From positions 28,557,207 through 28,621,206 of the forward strand of contig CM055894.1 in the NCBI GenBank assembly GCA_029582155.1: 64,000 nt of DNA. The letters are read 5' to 3'. The notes beneath the pieces were generated by a model, which was given only the letters and a program-made list of their open reading frames with translations, made no database searches and had not been told where the DNA came from. Origin of the DNA: Panopea generosa (Eukaryota; Mollusca; Bivalvia; Adapedonta; Hiatellidae). Made by a program: the position numbers and the translations under genes. Below, piece by piece: positions 35,986-48,872 of the stretch; position 1 is the first letter of the stretch; each line of letters opens with the position of its first letter.

Positions 35986-36590
35986 TACACAATTTAACAC
36001 CATATAATAATATCTAATGTCATGTTACAATATCTGCAACATGTGTACACTATCTAACAATATCATTTATTATTCTATACATGTACGTGTATAGCCAATC
36101 AGCTACCAAGATGTTACCACGTGACAGTACAATATGTAGAAGTTTATTTAGTAGAAATATTAACGATAAAAATAAACAACAGACAAAATGTTCTGTATGA
36201 CGATGACGTTGAGAAAATCCGAATATCTGTCACAGCAACTTTCTTCGTCTGCCGCTTTGAACTCACGGTTTTATTTACTTGATTTGATTGATTCTTTTGA
36301 CAAATTTCTTTCAGATTGAGGTAAAGAATTAAAGATCATTTTACAGTGTTTTGTACAATATGTATTTACACTGTAAATAACCTTATAATATTCAACACCA
36401 TGTAACAATATCTTACGACATGTCATAATATCTGCAACATGTGTACACTTTCTAATAATATGTTACAAAATTGAACATGTTACCATATTTAACAACATAT
36501 TAAAGTATCTACCGATATGTTACAATATCTACAAATTATGTATACTGTTTAACACAAAGTAACAATATCTAACAACATGTAACACTTTGC
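35200..36590. repeat. Degenerate AT-rich minisatellite
   Basis: Dense, irregular repeats of AACAACATGTTACAATATCT-like words, interrupted by an (AT)n run at about 35,922-35,974 and by about 300 bases of unique sequence near 36,080-36,360. Confidence 0.85.
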
Positions 36591-37012
36591 AACATAAAAT
36601 ACGGGACTGCAAAGGTGGTATATATTTTGCCCTAGGCAGAAAAACGTATTCAATTGTTTTTAATATTGTAGTTTCAAATTTTCACCAAAAGATATACTCG
36701 CAATCAGATTCAATAATTTCAATATGTTTAACATTTGTTGCTTACAAAAGAACAATACCTCCAGATTGCCTTGAATATATATTTAGGTGTTCTGGGTTTC
36801 GAGAAAAAAATATAACTATGTAAATCAATTACGTTATATGTTTTCTTCAAAACAGAATGTCGGATGCCATAAAGTTTAACAAAGTATGTATACTTTGCAT
36901 TTAGCTTTGATGTTTCTTATCAGAAATTAATAAGAGATTATACTGCCACTGACAGCTGATATTTTTATTAATTGGATTTGATATGAGAACATACACTATT
37001 GATGTTTTATTT

Positions 37013-37631
37013 CAATATGATCTATACAGTCTGTGAAATATGAGATAGATGTCAATATGATCTATACAGTCTGTGAAATATGAGATATATGTCAATAACG
37101 TTTATACAGTCTGTGAAATATGAGATAAGTGGCAATATGATCTATACAGTCTGTGAAATATGAGATAGATGTCAATAACGTCTATACAGTCTGTGAAATA
37201 TGAGATAGATGTCAATATGATCTATACAGTCTGTGAAATATGAGATAGATGTCAATTACGTCTATACAGTCTGTGAAATATGATATAGATGTCAATATGA
37301 TCTATACAGTCTGTGAAATATGAGATAGATGTCAATATGATCTATACAGTCTGTGAAATATGAGATAGATGTCAATAACGTCTATACAGTCTGTGAAATA
37401 TGAGATAGATGTCAATATGATCTATACAGTCTGTGAAATATGAGATAGATGTCAATATGATCTATACAGTCTGTGAAATACGAGATAGATGTCAATATGA
37501 TCTATACAGTCTGTGAAATATGAGATAGATGTCAATATGATCTATACAGTCTGTGAAATATGAGATAGATGTCAAAATGATCTATACAGTCTGTGAAATA
37601 CGAGGTAGATGTCAATATGATCTATATAGTG
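37013..37631. repeat. 40-bp tandem repeat, about 15 copies
   Basis: Very homogeneous units TATACAGTCTGTGAAATATG, then AGATAGATGTCAATA. Two variants (TATGATC and AACGTC junctions) are interspersed, suggesting higher-order amplification. Confidence 0.95.
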
Positions 37632-37889
37632 TCTTAGCGCCTCAATACACAGTAAAGTCCTTGTTTTTGTCACTTTAACATGATTCTTGTTATGGCCTAT
37701 GTCATTTGGTTTGAATTGTTTTCAAAGTGGTTTATAGTGATTGTGATTTCTTGCTGCAGATGAACAGATGAGTAGAGCAAAGGCTGACATAGTATATACT
37801 GCAATTATAAATAACTGGTGTTAAACATTAATTTTATAAGATTTTAACAGCTACATATATTTATGGGGACTTCGTTTTTGTAAAAATTC

Positions 37890-38060
37890 TTAGGGTGTCA
37901 CTTCACTGTTTTTATACAAAACAAACTGATCAACCTACCAGTTATTGTGCATTTTATTTGAAAATACATTCCTACTACGAAATAAGATACTTTCAAAAAA
38001 TCTATGTCGAATAACTTTACCGTGGAAATGAACAAAGAACCAATGCCAACTGTGTAGTGA
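37890..38060 (-). mobile_element. SINE fragment, inverted
   Basis: GAACAAAGAAC and CTGTGTAGTGAGACC near 38,027-38,052 are the complement of the SINE body at 33,930-33,960. Only part of the element can be matched. Confidence 0.45.
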
Positions 38061-38249
38061 GACCTATAGTCAGGGTAATGTATAATCGTTGTTGTTGTTA
38101 TTCCCAAGTTTGGAAAAGATGGAGTCAAATAAAAACACGTTTGTTGACAACTGAATTCAAATAGCAGCAATATTTAAAATTTTCAAACTCACTTAAGGAT
38201 TGAAATATTATATTCTATCTGTAGTTAAGGCTTTTGCATACCCCCACGG

Positions 38250-38608
38250 GAAAGGTGTCTTGATCAAGGACACCATACATAGCCGAGTGGGAGGTTTAAA
38301 ATAGAGTTTAAAATTTATTTCAAACTGATGCCTATGGTGAACCGTTGTATCGATAAGCTATTAAGTATCAATAAAGGGTCACAACTCCACCAAATGTCGA
38401 TGGATTGGAATGTAATAAGGATATGCGGGAAAGGTGTCTTGATCAAGGACACCACACACGGCCGTGGTGCAGGTTGAAAATAGAGTTTAAAATGTTGTAT
38501 TTCAAACTGATGCCTATGGTGAACCGTTGTATCGATAAGCTATTAAATATCAATAAAATGTCACAACTCCACCAAAAGTCGATGGATCGGAATGTAATAA
38601 GGATATCC
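38250..38608. repeat. 179-bp direct tandem duplication
   Basis: Two copies beginning AAAGGTGTCTTGATCAAGGA (38,251 and 38,430), each including TGATGCCTATGGTGAACCG and ATCGATAAGCTATTAA. They differ by few substitutions. Confidence 0.9.
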
Positions 38609-38639
38609 ACAGCTAGATTTCATTCTATTTATCCATGAC

Positions 38640-40340
38640 AACTTAAGGATAACTAATGCTGACATTAGTAGTACATGCACTTTCTTGGGGTTAAACTGCA
38701 CATGCAGAGGGATAACGTCACATTTTAAGTGGGTCGGCCATCTTGGATGAGTTACAAGTGAGTGTATTAGGGATATGAGTCGGTGTGTTTTTTTATGTGC
38801 TGTAACGTATGTATTTATATTAAGAAGATTACGGTCGCCATTGTTGCCATATTGGATTGTGTGACGGTCATATATTTATGTGTAGGACACAACGGCCATT
38901 TTATATATATGAGATTCGGAAATATTCAGAGTAGCGTGTATATTCTTTTCTATGAATAACGCTTGGATTTAGAACTAAGCCCGCAACAACAGATAGGATA
39001 TGTTATAATCAAATAATATAGTACTATACTAAACTTTACTAAACAAGAATAAATACATACACTTACTACGCATGCATTATTTCAACCAATCATAAACCAC
39101 CTCATTAGCATACCCAATAATGGCATGCAGGTGCGAGAACAAAGGACCATTTTGGTGTGTTCAGGTAGAGTAAGGACGCCAGTATGTCTGGGTACACAAT
39201 AGCTAGTGAAACTACATGTACATGTATAATATATCCTTATATAATCCACTGTATAAAGTTGAAGAGGAAAATGTCCAAGGAAACTAATCTAAATGTATCA
39301 GTAGTGTTTAGTGAACTTTAATGTGATACTATATTATTTAAAAAATAAATACTAGTAAGTGTCTGCAAACTTTCCTTTCTGTTGTTGAGATTCTAGTTCT
39401 AAATTCCCGCATTATTCATCAGATTTAATCTATACACTTTTTAAAGGTTCGACAATAATATTTATAATAGATGTCGTGTCCTGTAAATAGAGCTATGCCT
39501 GACACTCAATATAGCAACGTTTCTGTCACTCAATATAGCAACGTTTTTAATCGTATGCTATGTGTCGATGAATTTATCTTAGATGAAAATGATACTGTTT
39601 TAACGTAAAATTAAAATTAATCAATTTTGAGAGACATTTTGGACATTTAACACTGGATGAAGAAAAGCAACGTGTTTTACATCAACAAGAAATATATGGA
39701 TATGGACAGGATATAGTGTGTGTATTTCAAATAGAAATAACTATGTTTTTAGATTATAAGAGGTAATGCCCAATTTAATAATAAATAATTAAGTCATCTG
39801 ATGCATTTGGGATACTGAAAACGTGTAAAAAGATAGCATTGCCTTAGTTTATGTAGAAACTATGACTGTGCTATGATCAACAAGACCACGTTCCAGTTGT
39901 TTAATACATATTTAAATTTGACAGAATTCATGAATAGCCTTGACATTTATAGAGCGTAGTGTTAATGGCAAGAATTGCCAGATATAGGTGAGAACAAATC
40001 CTTTCTTGACAGTTTCTTTGATCAATTATTTTGAAACTGAATCGTGCAAGCAAACACGCGCAAAGTTAAACATTATTTCAAATTCCTGCTGGAAAAGTAC
40101 ACATTCAATCGTTTGTAAAGCACTGAATTGTTGTTGTTGGCAATCAGTACGTACTCGGTATAGTAAAGTTTAATTTGTTCACAGAAAAACAATTTTGTTA
40201 TCTGTATTGTTGTTAAATGGTTTCCTAAAAATTTATCCCGTCTGTAAATTCTTTTTATAGTAGTTGTACTTTCGTCCATATTAGTGTTTTTGAATGTTGG
40301 ATATAGTTTTGTACTGGAACCATTAATTGATAGTGCCCAT
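38640..40340. other. Non-coding DNA
   Basis: AT-rich with no supported gene. A direct pair of CACTCAATATAGCAACGTTT occurs near 39,505-39,545. Confidence 0.5.
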
Positions 40341-40347
40341 TGCTCAC

Positions 40348-42478
40348 TTTCCAAACGTCCTATCTGTTGAAAGAATGAATTTGTTATTTGTTACAGGAAT
40401 GTTTGCACTTTTAGCATACATCATATCAACAATGAAATGTATAAGAATAAGTGTGCCGTTGATATGTTTACCTTCCCAACTTATTTCGGTTATAGCCCAA
40501 GGGTAAGACCAAGGTGTTGACATTAACGATATATCATTTACGTTATGTGAATCTGCTAAACACCTTTCTATGTTGATATTGAGTATTGGATATTCAGGAA
40601 TCCGGAACAGCTTTGTTTTAAATGTGTGTATATTCCAATTCATCCATGGGTAGTTACATACTCTATTCGTGTACAGTATCTGGCCGGTAGGACAGAACAC
40701 CTTTCGGCAGTTGTTTTTGTTCTAAAATAGAATACATATAATGAAGGAATTACTTTGACTTGAATTCTCTAGAATGTTGTGTTTGTAATGTTTAAATTAA
40801 AGTAAATTACACAGTTAATCAACAGTTTCCAATTATTGTCCCTCTAAAATTCTTGAATAATGAACGTCTTCCGGTGTGAACAAAGTGCAAATTTTCATTC
40901 TTATTTATACATTTATTTTTCATTTACCGAACTGCAATCAGTATACAAAAATCTATTCATCCCAATCACCCTCGTGGAATCGCTACCACTTTCATTTTTT
41001 CCACTTTTGGATTCAGAAGGATTTAACACTATATTGATTTATACTGTATAAATGGTCCTATCTCTACTCGCCAGGAACCTTTCTATAACAGTGACAGATA
41101 GGCACGCTGATTGGTCAGTTGCTTCAGCGGAATGAGAATGACGTCAGGATCGGTAAATGCATTAGAGTGCTAGTCTATTTATAGAACATGATAACTCTCG
41201 AGCCAATTATATTAACCCCCAATGAAAAAGAAAATAATTATCTGTTTGTTCCACTTTTCATATCAATTGAACTCTGATTAAACTATGACGTAATTCAAAC
41301 TTTAGCTTAAGCCAATAAACAATCAACGTACTGAAATGTACTGGTATTTAACCGACCTAATATCGGGAGTGTTGGGTTCGTACTGCAGATTAATTAAGAT
41401 TGCTATGAATTGTTGACAAAGCATGGAAGTATATATTTTTGCATTAGAGTTTAACAGAATTGCATGGAGATAAATCAGGTAGTGCAAAAGTGTAATAATG
41501 GTTATATTATATCAAGTAAATGAAAATTAAAAGTACACGTAATAATAAACACTCACACTTTACGCAGGTATACATTGTACATACTATATATATTATAATA
41601 AGTCAAATACCCAGAAAAATACAGCACTTTATATGTATATATTGTCAATTGTGTTTCTTTTTTTAAAAAATTGAAAATACGTTTGCGTAGACACCGGCGT
41701 GAAGATATACTGACGTAACGTCACTTATACATAATGATATCTCCTCATGAGTCAGATATAAGTCCTCTGGAATATCAAATGGTGTCTTGCAAGTAGATGC
41801 TTTTTCTTTAATATTTTCAGTGTGAATAGGTCATGTACATGAATTTGAAATAGAAATTCCTGAATGAGTGTGTATTTCAAATTGTTTATTTTACATTATT
41901 CATGAATAGAGGAGGTGATATGGTTTGTTGATTTTTCTTGACATAAGTACATGTAGTGTTTCATTTTTAGGGTTACAACTCACTATCAGTTACTTGCAGA
42001 GAGTTTGTAATGGAATATTGCTTAATTTAACTAATCATCTGTTAGTTCTCGATGGCATAACGTCCTCTTTGAACTTATGTTCTTCATATATGGGTTTTGC
42101 TCCAGATTTATTTTTGATATTGCCCACATTGCAAATATAGCAAAATACGTTTGCGTAGACACTGTGTACATATACTGACGAAAAGTCATTTGTACATAAT
42201 GATATTATATCCTTATGAGACAAATGTAAGTCCTCTGGAATATCAAATTGAGTCTTGCAAGTAGATATCGCATCCGGAAAGCAACGCTCAAAGTCAACGT
42301 CATCGTTATTTCCGGGATATGATAATATCATCTCACATTTTGAAAAGTCAAAATCTGCATGCATCGCATGTACGTTTAGACTAAAAGATTGCAGGAACTC
42401 CACCTCCGCAGTTTGTAGTATCCGAAAAATAACCACACACCAGGTAAGCGTCGCATGATACTGTGTCATTAACACCAT
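40348..42478 (-). CDS. Cysteine-rich secreted/receptor ectodomain, two-exon fragment
   Basis: Minus-strand model. Exon 1 covers 42,478 down to 42,128 (ATG start, 117 codons). Exon 2 covers 40,721 down to 40,348. The donor after FCYICN (GTGGGC) and the acceptor TTCTATTTTAG are both phase 0. Exon 2 ends at a strong GTGAGC donor, so further exons are expected, but none was found. Residues 4-20 form a weak hydrophobic leader (TLTWCVVIFRIL). Later there are spaced cysteines, including CFPDAISTCK, VFCYICN and NNCRKVFCPTGQILYTNRVC. This resembles, from memory, the N-terminal region of molluscan adhesion/secretin-like GPCRs that precedes a GPS and 7TM part, but no 7TM segment is seen here. The gene may be real but incomplete, or a relic. 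The family assignment is tentative. Confidence 0.4.
41690..41795 (-). pseudogene. Diverged partial copy of the exon at 42,128-42,478
   Basis: Minus strand reads STCKTPFDIPEDLYLTHEEI and ends VYANVF, against STCKTQFDIPEDLHLSHKDI and VYANVF in the main exon. The frame is open but the copy stops before the CYICN segment and lacks its donor. It lies in the intron of the same gene. Confidence 0.65.
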
Positions 42479-42499
42479 GGCACTTTGCACACTTTTCGT

Positions 42500-43260
42500 T
42501 TTTATACTATTCTTGTGCTACTTTTTGAGCTTACAGGAAGTAGGCTTTCCCAAGGAGCAGCCTCTTTGTCTCCACATGTCATATCCGGCTGTAAAAGGGA
42601 ATGCCTATTGGTAATTGGGGTATCGAAATTGTTAGTTTCTTCCTTTGGGCATTCAGTTACCACGAAGTAGAATCTGTGAAAATGATTTTCCTTTTGTGAA
42701 ATCGCATGTGTTCATTTCTATTTACCGTTTTATATTTGTTCATGTACGGAAAACAGCAATTTTTTATTAATCCACACGTCGTTTCACAAGAACAATCTGG
42801 GAAATATGAATATACATACTTATAATAATTCAAATAATGTAGGATAGGTACAATATATAAAGCTGTGATCGTTACATTTTCTTTTGATGGAGTTTTAACT
42901 TCATTGTCAACACAGTGTATGTCGATGAATGATTATAATTGTCACTTTTTTACAAATAAATGAAGATATATATCATCTTTAATAACTGACTGTCTCGTTA
43001 TGAACAAACAAAAGCAACCTGAAGATTCAAATTCAAGCATATGTCTGCTGTCACGTATCACTTTTATATTTCTCCATGTTTTATATCGTCTTATTTTACT
43101 TTAAAAATATATTTCATATATTAAAAACAAAATGAGAAACAATATGTGTATATAGAAGTTGAGTTATGTTATATGAGTGAATATAATGTTTGTATCCTTG
43201 TATAATTTGCTCTACGTAACATAATATTGACTGAATAAAATATATTTAAAATAAAAAAAA
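42500..43260. other. Region without supported gene
   Basis: Would be upstream of the minus-strand start at 42,478. It is AT-rich, and I recognise no promoter element with confidence. Confidence 0.4.
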
Positions 43261-43261
43261 A

Positions 43262-44218
43262 ACATAGTGCAGGAAGAATCAGAGTAGAGCCACTATCCAT
43301 CCGCAAGTAACTGGTGAACATTCTCATGTAGTGCATGTCCAGGAGAATGAGAACAAAGCCATTATCCTTCCGCGAGTAACTGGCGAATATCTCATATAGT
43401 GCATGTTCAGGAAGGATAAGAGTAGAGTTATTATCCTTCCGCGAGAAACTGGCAAACATTCTCATATAGTGCATGTCCAGGAAGAATCAGAGTAGAGCCA
43501 CTATCCTTCCGCAAGTAACTAGCGAACATTCTCATATAGTGCATGTCCAGGAATAATGAGAGTAAAGCTATTATCCTTTCGCAAGTTACTGGCGAACATC
43601 TCATATATCGCATGTCCAGGAGGAATCAGAGTAAAGCCACTTTCCTTCCGCAAGTAACTGACGAACATTTTCATTTAGTGCATGTCCAGGATGAATCAGA
43701 GAAGTGCCACTATCCTTACAGAAGTGACTTGCAAACATTCGTATATAGTGCATATCCAGGAAGAATCAAAGTAGAGTCACTATCCTTACGCAAGTGACTT
43801 GCAAACATTCTTATTTAGTGCATGTTCAGGAGGGGTCAGAGTAGAGCCACTATCGTTCCGCGAGATACGGGCGAACATTCTCATTCAGTACATGTCCAGA
43901 ATGAATCAGAGTAGTGCCATTATCCTTACGCAAGTGACTTGCAAACATTCTCATTTAGTGCATGTTCAGGAGGAGTCAGAGTAGAGCACCTATCTTTTCG
44001 CAAGTTACTGACGAACATTCTCATATAGTGCATGTCCAGGCTGAATCAGAGTAGAGCACCTATCCTTTTGCAAGTTACTGGCGAACAGTGTCATATAGTG
44101 CATGTCCTGGAAGAATCAGAGTAGAGTCACTATCCTTCCGCAAGTAACTGGCGAACATTATCATATAATACATGTCCAGGAAGAATCAGAATAGAGCCAC
44201 TATCCTTCCGTCAGTATA
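43262..44218. repeat. 70-bp satellite, about 13 copies
   Basis: Units of 68-70 bases: TAGTGCATGTCCAGGAAGAA, TCAGAGTAGAGCCACTATCC, TTCCGCAAGTAACTGGCGAA, CATTCTCATA. The middle part is shared with the SINE body at 22,240-22,310, so the satellite appears SINE-derived. Reading frames on both strands are by-products. Confidence 0.93.
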
Positions 44219-44529
44219 GATTTAACGTGTGTTTTTTTTTAATTTGCTTCTGTATGTGACGCTTTTAGACTTGTAAAAACTTTAAAACTAATGCGAAATG
44301 AAAATGAAAAAAGTTAATAAAACGAATATTGGTAAATTGATGATAAAGTGTTCACAAATAAACAAATCTATTATACAAAGAATACACATGTCATGGAATC
44401 CAGATTTTTTTATTCAAGTATATGTAATTCGTGGAACTGTTTCATGGCTGTAATTATAAAAAGAATAGATCTGCTTGAATGAAAGTGCTGTTTGTCTCGG
44501 TGTTTTCACTGATTAACTAAACAATAGCG

Positions 44530-44625
44530 TCTTAAGGTCTCGATTCACAGTTGAATTTTGTTCTTTGTTTTATATAAAATAAGGTCTAGGATTCCAATGG
44601 TAAAAAAGAATTCCGCATAGAATTT
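44530..44625 (+). mobile_element. SINE fragment (3' body)
   Basis: TTAAGGTCTCGATTCACAG and ATAAAATAAGGTCTAGGATT match the element at 33,930-34,005. The tRNA-like head is missing. Confidence 0.6.
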
Positions 44626-44849
44626 GTTCGTTAGTTGTTACCTTTGTTTTAGAATTAAAACCAAATTGTAATACATTGTAATATATTGATTTTTGTTAGT
44701 CCCAAGAACTTGTTGATGAAAAATAAATAAGTTTGAAATATATGTGCGTCAGGTTGACAGTCCATTATTGCAATAAATCCACACAACACCAATATCAGCA
44801 GTACAAAAGACATATATAACAATAAAGCATGCAATGTTTTTTCCATATT

Positions 44850-44980
44850 TAGGCCGTGAGCTAAACAAAAAATTGGTACCATTTTTCTGGCAAATTCCCC
44901 CTATGATTTTTTGAAAGATATATATCTCTACACCAAAAAAATTCTGGGGGGCCATATCTCGGGCACAGCTTAATGTCTGA
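44850..44980 (+). repeat. Left terminal inverted repeat of the transposon
   Basis: About 130 bases, ending near GGCACAGCTTAATGTCTG. It matches the complement of 50,270-50,410 with substitutions and small indels. Confidence 0.8.
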
Positions 44981-45984
44981 AAATGAGCAATTCCAAAATG
45001 GCTTCCAAAATGGCCGCCAATTTCTTAAAAAATGTCATTATCTATAATATACACCCGATTTTTAAATTTTAACTGCATATATGTATGTGTTTTAAGTTAC
45101 TTATCACATTAATGAATGAACATTGTAATGCTCTTCATTAAAACACACTCTGTTGGAAAATAAATGGATTTTTGTTAATAAAAACTAAAAACATCAACAC
45201 CAAGAACACATTTTTGCATTAGAATTGTATAAATTTTATGTTTTTTATATGTTAGATGGTATATGTCCTAATATTTTAATCAGATATGATACAAGGTTAA
45301 AAAGAACTATAGATTTTATCAAAATTAGGTGTTAAACTCTCTTTTCTGTGTGAATTACAGCAAAATCAAAGTGGGTGGGGTAAATCGCACAATATTTACA
45401 CAATTTGACAATTAGTCATAATTTATATACATATATTGGTTAATCATGTTTAACATTTATTTCTAACGAAATTAATTCATGAACACTAAAAAGTGATGAA
45501 AATACAAACTTGAAATATTTATTCATTTGTTTTAAACAAGTTGATCACCTGAGTAAAGGATTGACCCCTGTGGAAGCCCTAAATTTGACAAAAAGGAGTC
45601 CAGACTGATCAAATTTTATACAGGGCTACCAGACAATACTAGATGTAAAATATTCAAACTCCATACATTGAGGTTATTAACACTTTGTAAAAGTTAACCT
45701 CTGTGGAAGACCTTAATTTCATCCCAGCAACCCAGTTTGAACAATTTTGATAAAGAACTATCAACCAATTGACATACAACATAAAAAAAATAAAAAAGCT
45801 ATATTTACCTATAGCATTCTCATATACTATAGAAGTGTTTTTAATACAAGGCCTCGGTAGACCCCAGACCATTTATTAGAATAAAGAAAAATCTATCGTA
45901 GGGATATTCTATAGGAAATAGGAAAACATTTGACCTACATTCTTGAGTTGAAGCTTTTTGAAGATTCACATTTTCTTTTTTTCC

Positions 45985-46135
45985 TAATCAAAGTGGTAGT
46001 CTAGTGATAGAGCTTCTGCCTCGCATGTCATGGGATCGATCCCCAGTCGGGTCATACAAAAGATTTAAAATGGTACTAGAATCTTCCTCACTTGGTGCTC
46101 ACCACTTAGAGAATAAGTTTGGTCGACCTGTTGTA
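45985..46135 (+). mobile_element. tRNA-derived SINE inserted in the transposon
   Basis: Head with box A TAGTCTAGTGATAGAGC and box B GGGATCGATCCC about 30 bases later. The body has TGGTACTAGAATCTTCCTCA, then CTTGGTGCTCACCACT, a common molluscan SINE body type. Confidence 0.72.
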
Positions 46136-46972
46136 TGTATCATGTTACTGAGTGGGTATCATACCATATGTCTGTGACATGATATTTCAGTGTGACAACG
46201 TTTAGAATATTGTCTGATTCAAGTAGACACCATCTCGATATGACTGTAACAATTTTGAAGGGGACACTTAACACCATACAACATTAATCCCTTCTCTTCT
46301 ACCCCTGCTGGTCCCTTAGTGATATTTATTCCTCTTTAAAGGACCCAGTCTCAACCGTTATGACTTATTAATGCTCAAGATCTGAAGATGATACTTTTGA
46401 AATCCACAATTCCATCCCTTTTTAGACCCCTGCTGAAACTTTATGGAGATCATAAGATCACTGTTAAAGGACCCAGTTCCAACGGTTATTACTAAACAAT
46501 AGAGTTCTCAAGATGAATAAGATATAATTCCAAAAATAGATTAGAAAAACATTCAGCTCCAAGGGTATCTAACTAACATGTCAAAATATCAACACTTTCG
46601 TTGGTTATATTTTGCTGAATGCAAGCCAATCCCTGGTCTGTATTTAATTGATTATGCTATTTAAAGAAATACACTTTTTATAGCAGGGTGAAGATATATG
46701 CACCTAATCCCTTAACTTCAGTGTGTATATTCTAATAAAACCAAACGTCCAAAGCATAATAAGGGTTAAAGGACACAGTCGCCCCAATTGTTATGATTAA
46801 ACAATGATTCAGCTCTTAAGAGGATCAAAATAATTCCCTTTTCTGGGGCCCCAATGAGTCCTAACCCTTTCATTTGAACAAACTTGAAACCCCTTTTCAT
46901 AGGGATATCTTTACTGAATAAAAACGAATTTGGCTGGTCGGTTATTGAGACTTTATTAAATTAAGATTTCTC

Positions 46973-48872
46973 GTGGCCATGGCCTATGATCATAGCATAA
47001 ATAAACCTGAGAGATACATATTGCAAAAATCAAAAGCAGGTAGTACACTTTCCAAGAAGAATATTGTTGAAATTTTGAAAAAGAAAACAACTGATAAGTC
47101 TCTGGGACGGGTCCAGTCATGGCACCAGGGTATTGATTTAAACAAATTTCGTGTAAGAATGCTTCACTTAAAATTTGGTGAAAACTTATCGGCAGTATCT
47201 GAGGAGTGATTTATAGAAATTGTTGATAGACAATCGAGCTAATAGGTATTTAAGTGATCATTAGCCATATAAAAGCATCTTTTAAGTAATTAGAAACAGC
47301 TGCATATTTTTTTCATCAGTTTTTCAACTGTCAAAAAAAACTTATCCTACCTAAACCATAGGCATTTAAATACCCATTCGGACATTCGGACTAACAGACA
47401 GATGTATGGACGAAAAGCAATCCTACTAGCTAATTTAAGACTTATCCATTATGATCTTGAAGCACAGCTCATTCAAAAGGATGACAATTTAGACCAAGAA
47501 ATATACTTGAGAATAAATGGTTGTGCTCTTTTATCAACAGCTACAGCAATATCTACTGTCATTGTAATGATTTTTTAAGTGATTAGGAAAGGGAAGATAG
47601 TGGTTTATATATGCTTTAACATATCAAGAATACAATCTTTTGAATGAAAATCCATATGATTTGTTTTACGACATATTGCGAAGGAAACACCTAAATATAT
47701 TCGGTAGCGTTCAGAAAACAAATTAAAATATTTTGTAAAGAATGCATTCTCGAGGTTGCTAACCAGTTATTTTGGATACATGGTTTCGGTAGCATCTAGC
47801 TGACATTTGGTTGTGAAGGAAGTACTTCAAAATCCACCAGGACCATTAACCTTGGCATTGGCTAACTGTCATGGTATCCTCAAGAAAACAAATAAATCTG
47901 CATTTGCAAGGAACATGTCCAATAGACCAGTATGTGTTAGTGATGCTATGATGATTGTCAACAAAGTAAGTGTTGAGAACCTAACGTTTGGAGATCTGTA
48001 CAAAAACAGATTTGATACTGCAATGCAAGAACAGCTTTAGAATTATTGAGGTATTTGATGTAAACTATAATGCAGAGATGAATAATAGAAGCTCAGGTAG
48101 TCGATTGTGGATCTGTAATATTAATAGAGGGCAACCAATTCAGCAATAGAGATGCCTCTAAGATTTTCCAGAAGGCAAGATAGCATTAACCAATTTTCTT
48201 GTTGATACTTGGAAGGTTCCGTAGTACCTTGCCGTTCTAGGTGACAAAGAGATGTTTGCACCATCAGAAAACAAATGTTATAAACTAACGCATGATACTG
48301 TTTGTCATGTGGAAGAGCCAGCATCTTCACACGAAAAACTGAAACACGCACGCTGCTAAATGCTGCTACATGCCAGTCAACACTTTAACTCTATTGCCAT
48401 TGAATCAGAAGATGTGTTTATGCTATGTCTGGCACTTTACAGGGAGATCAAGCATATATTTATCAGATGTAGGACCAAGAATAGACAGCGATACAGAGAT
48501 ATAAGGAAACTCTCTTAGTGATAATGGAAGTTTTTCAAGCATTTACCAGATGTGACCCAGTGTGTGCATTTAATGGTCATGGAAAGGTGTCTGCAATAAG
48601 ATTTGTTATGAAGTCCAGTGTATTCCAATCAGCTATGTTAAAGTTAGGTGAAGAATGGATTGTACTACTTTGCGAGCTGATTTCATCTCACCAAGACTTC
48701 AAATGTAGGATATATGCTGCAAAGCCTACTGATACTAAAGTGAATAGCTTCAGTAACAAGATGTTTCGGGTTTAATATCTTGGTGTTGAATCAAGAAAAC
48801 TTCCACCCTGTGAAGGCACATTATATCTCCACTCATTGCGAGCAAATTATCAGATATCTGGTGTAGAAGCCT
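46973..48872 (+). pseudogene. Decayed transposon coding region
   Basis: Plus-strand fragments in changing frames: 46,976-47,209 (ATG, basic: KPERYILQKSKAGSTLSKKN), 47,807-48,040, a segment near 48,363-48,508 (LLHASQHFNSIAIESEDVFM, then LCLALYREI) and 48,518-48,872 (AFTRCDPVCAFNGHGKVSAI, later LPPCEGTLYLHSLRANYQ). These match, from memory, the order SxDTDV, TGCDTxSAFxGKGK, LPPCxxxLxxHxxRANYQ of a multicopy invertebrate transposon-type protein of unknown activity. Stops and frameshifts show it is inactive. Confidence 0.6.

Noticed and set aside
40073..40354. 93-residue minus-strand open frame after the receptor-like exon
   Set aside because: It starts across the GTGAGC donor and shows low-complexity, AT-driven composition without domain features.
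43169..43984. Open frames of 60-101 residues on both strands
   Set aside because: By-products of the 70-bp satellite.
48121..48351. 76-residue minus-strand open frame in the transposon
   Set aside because: Opposite to the recognisable plus-strand coding relic; no domain seen.
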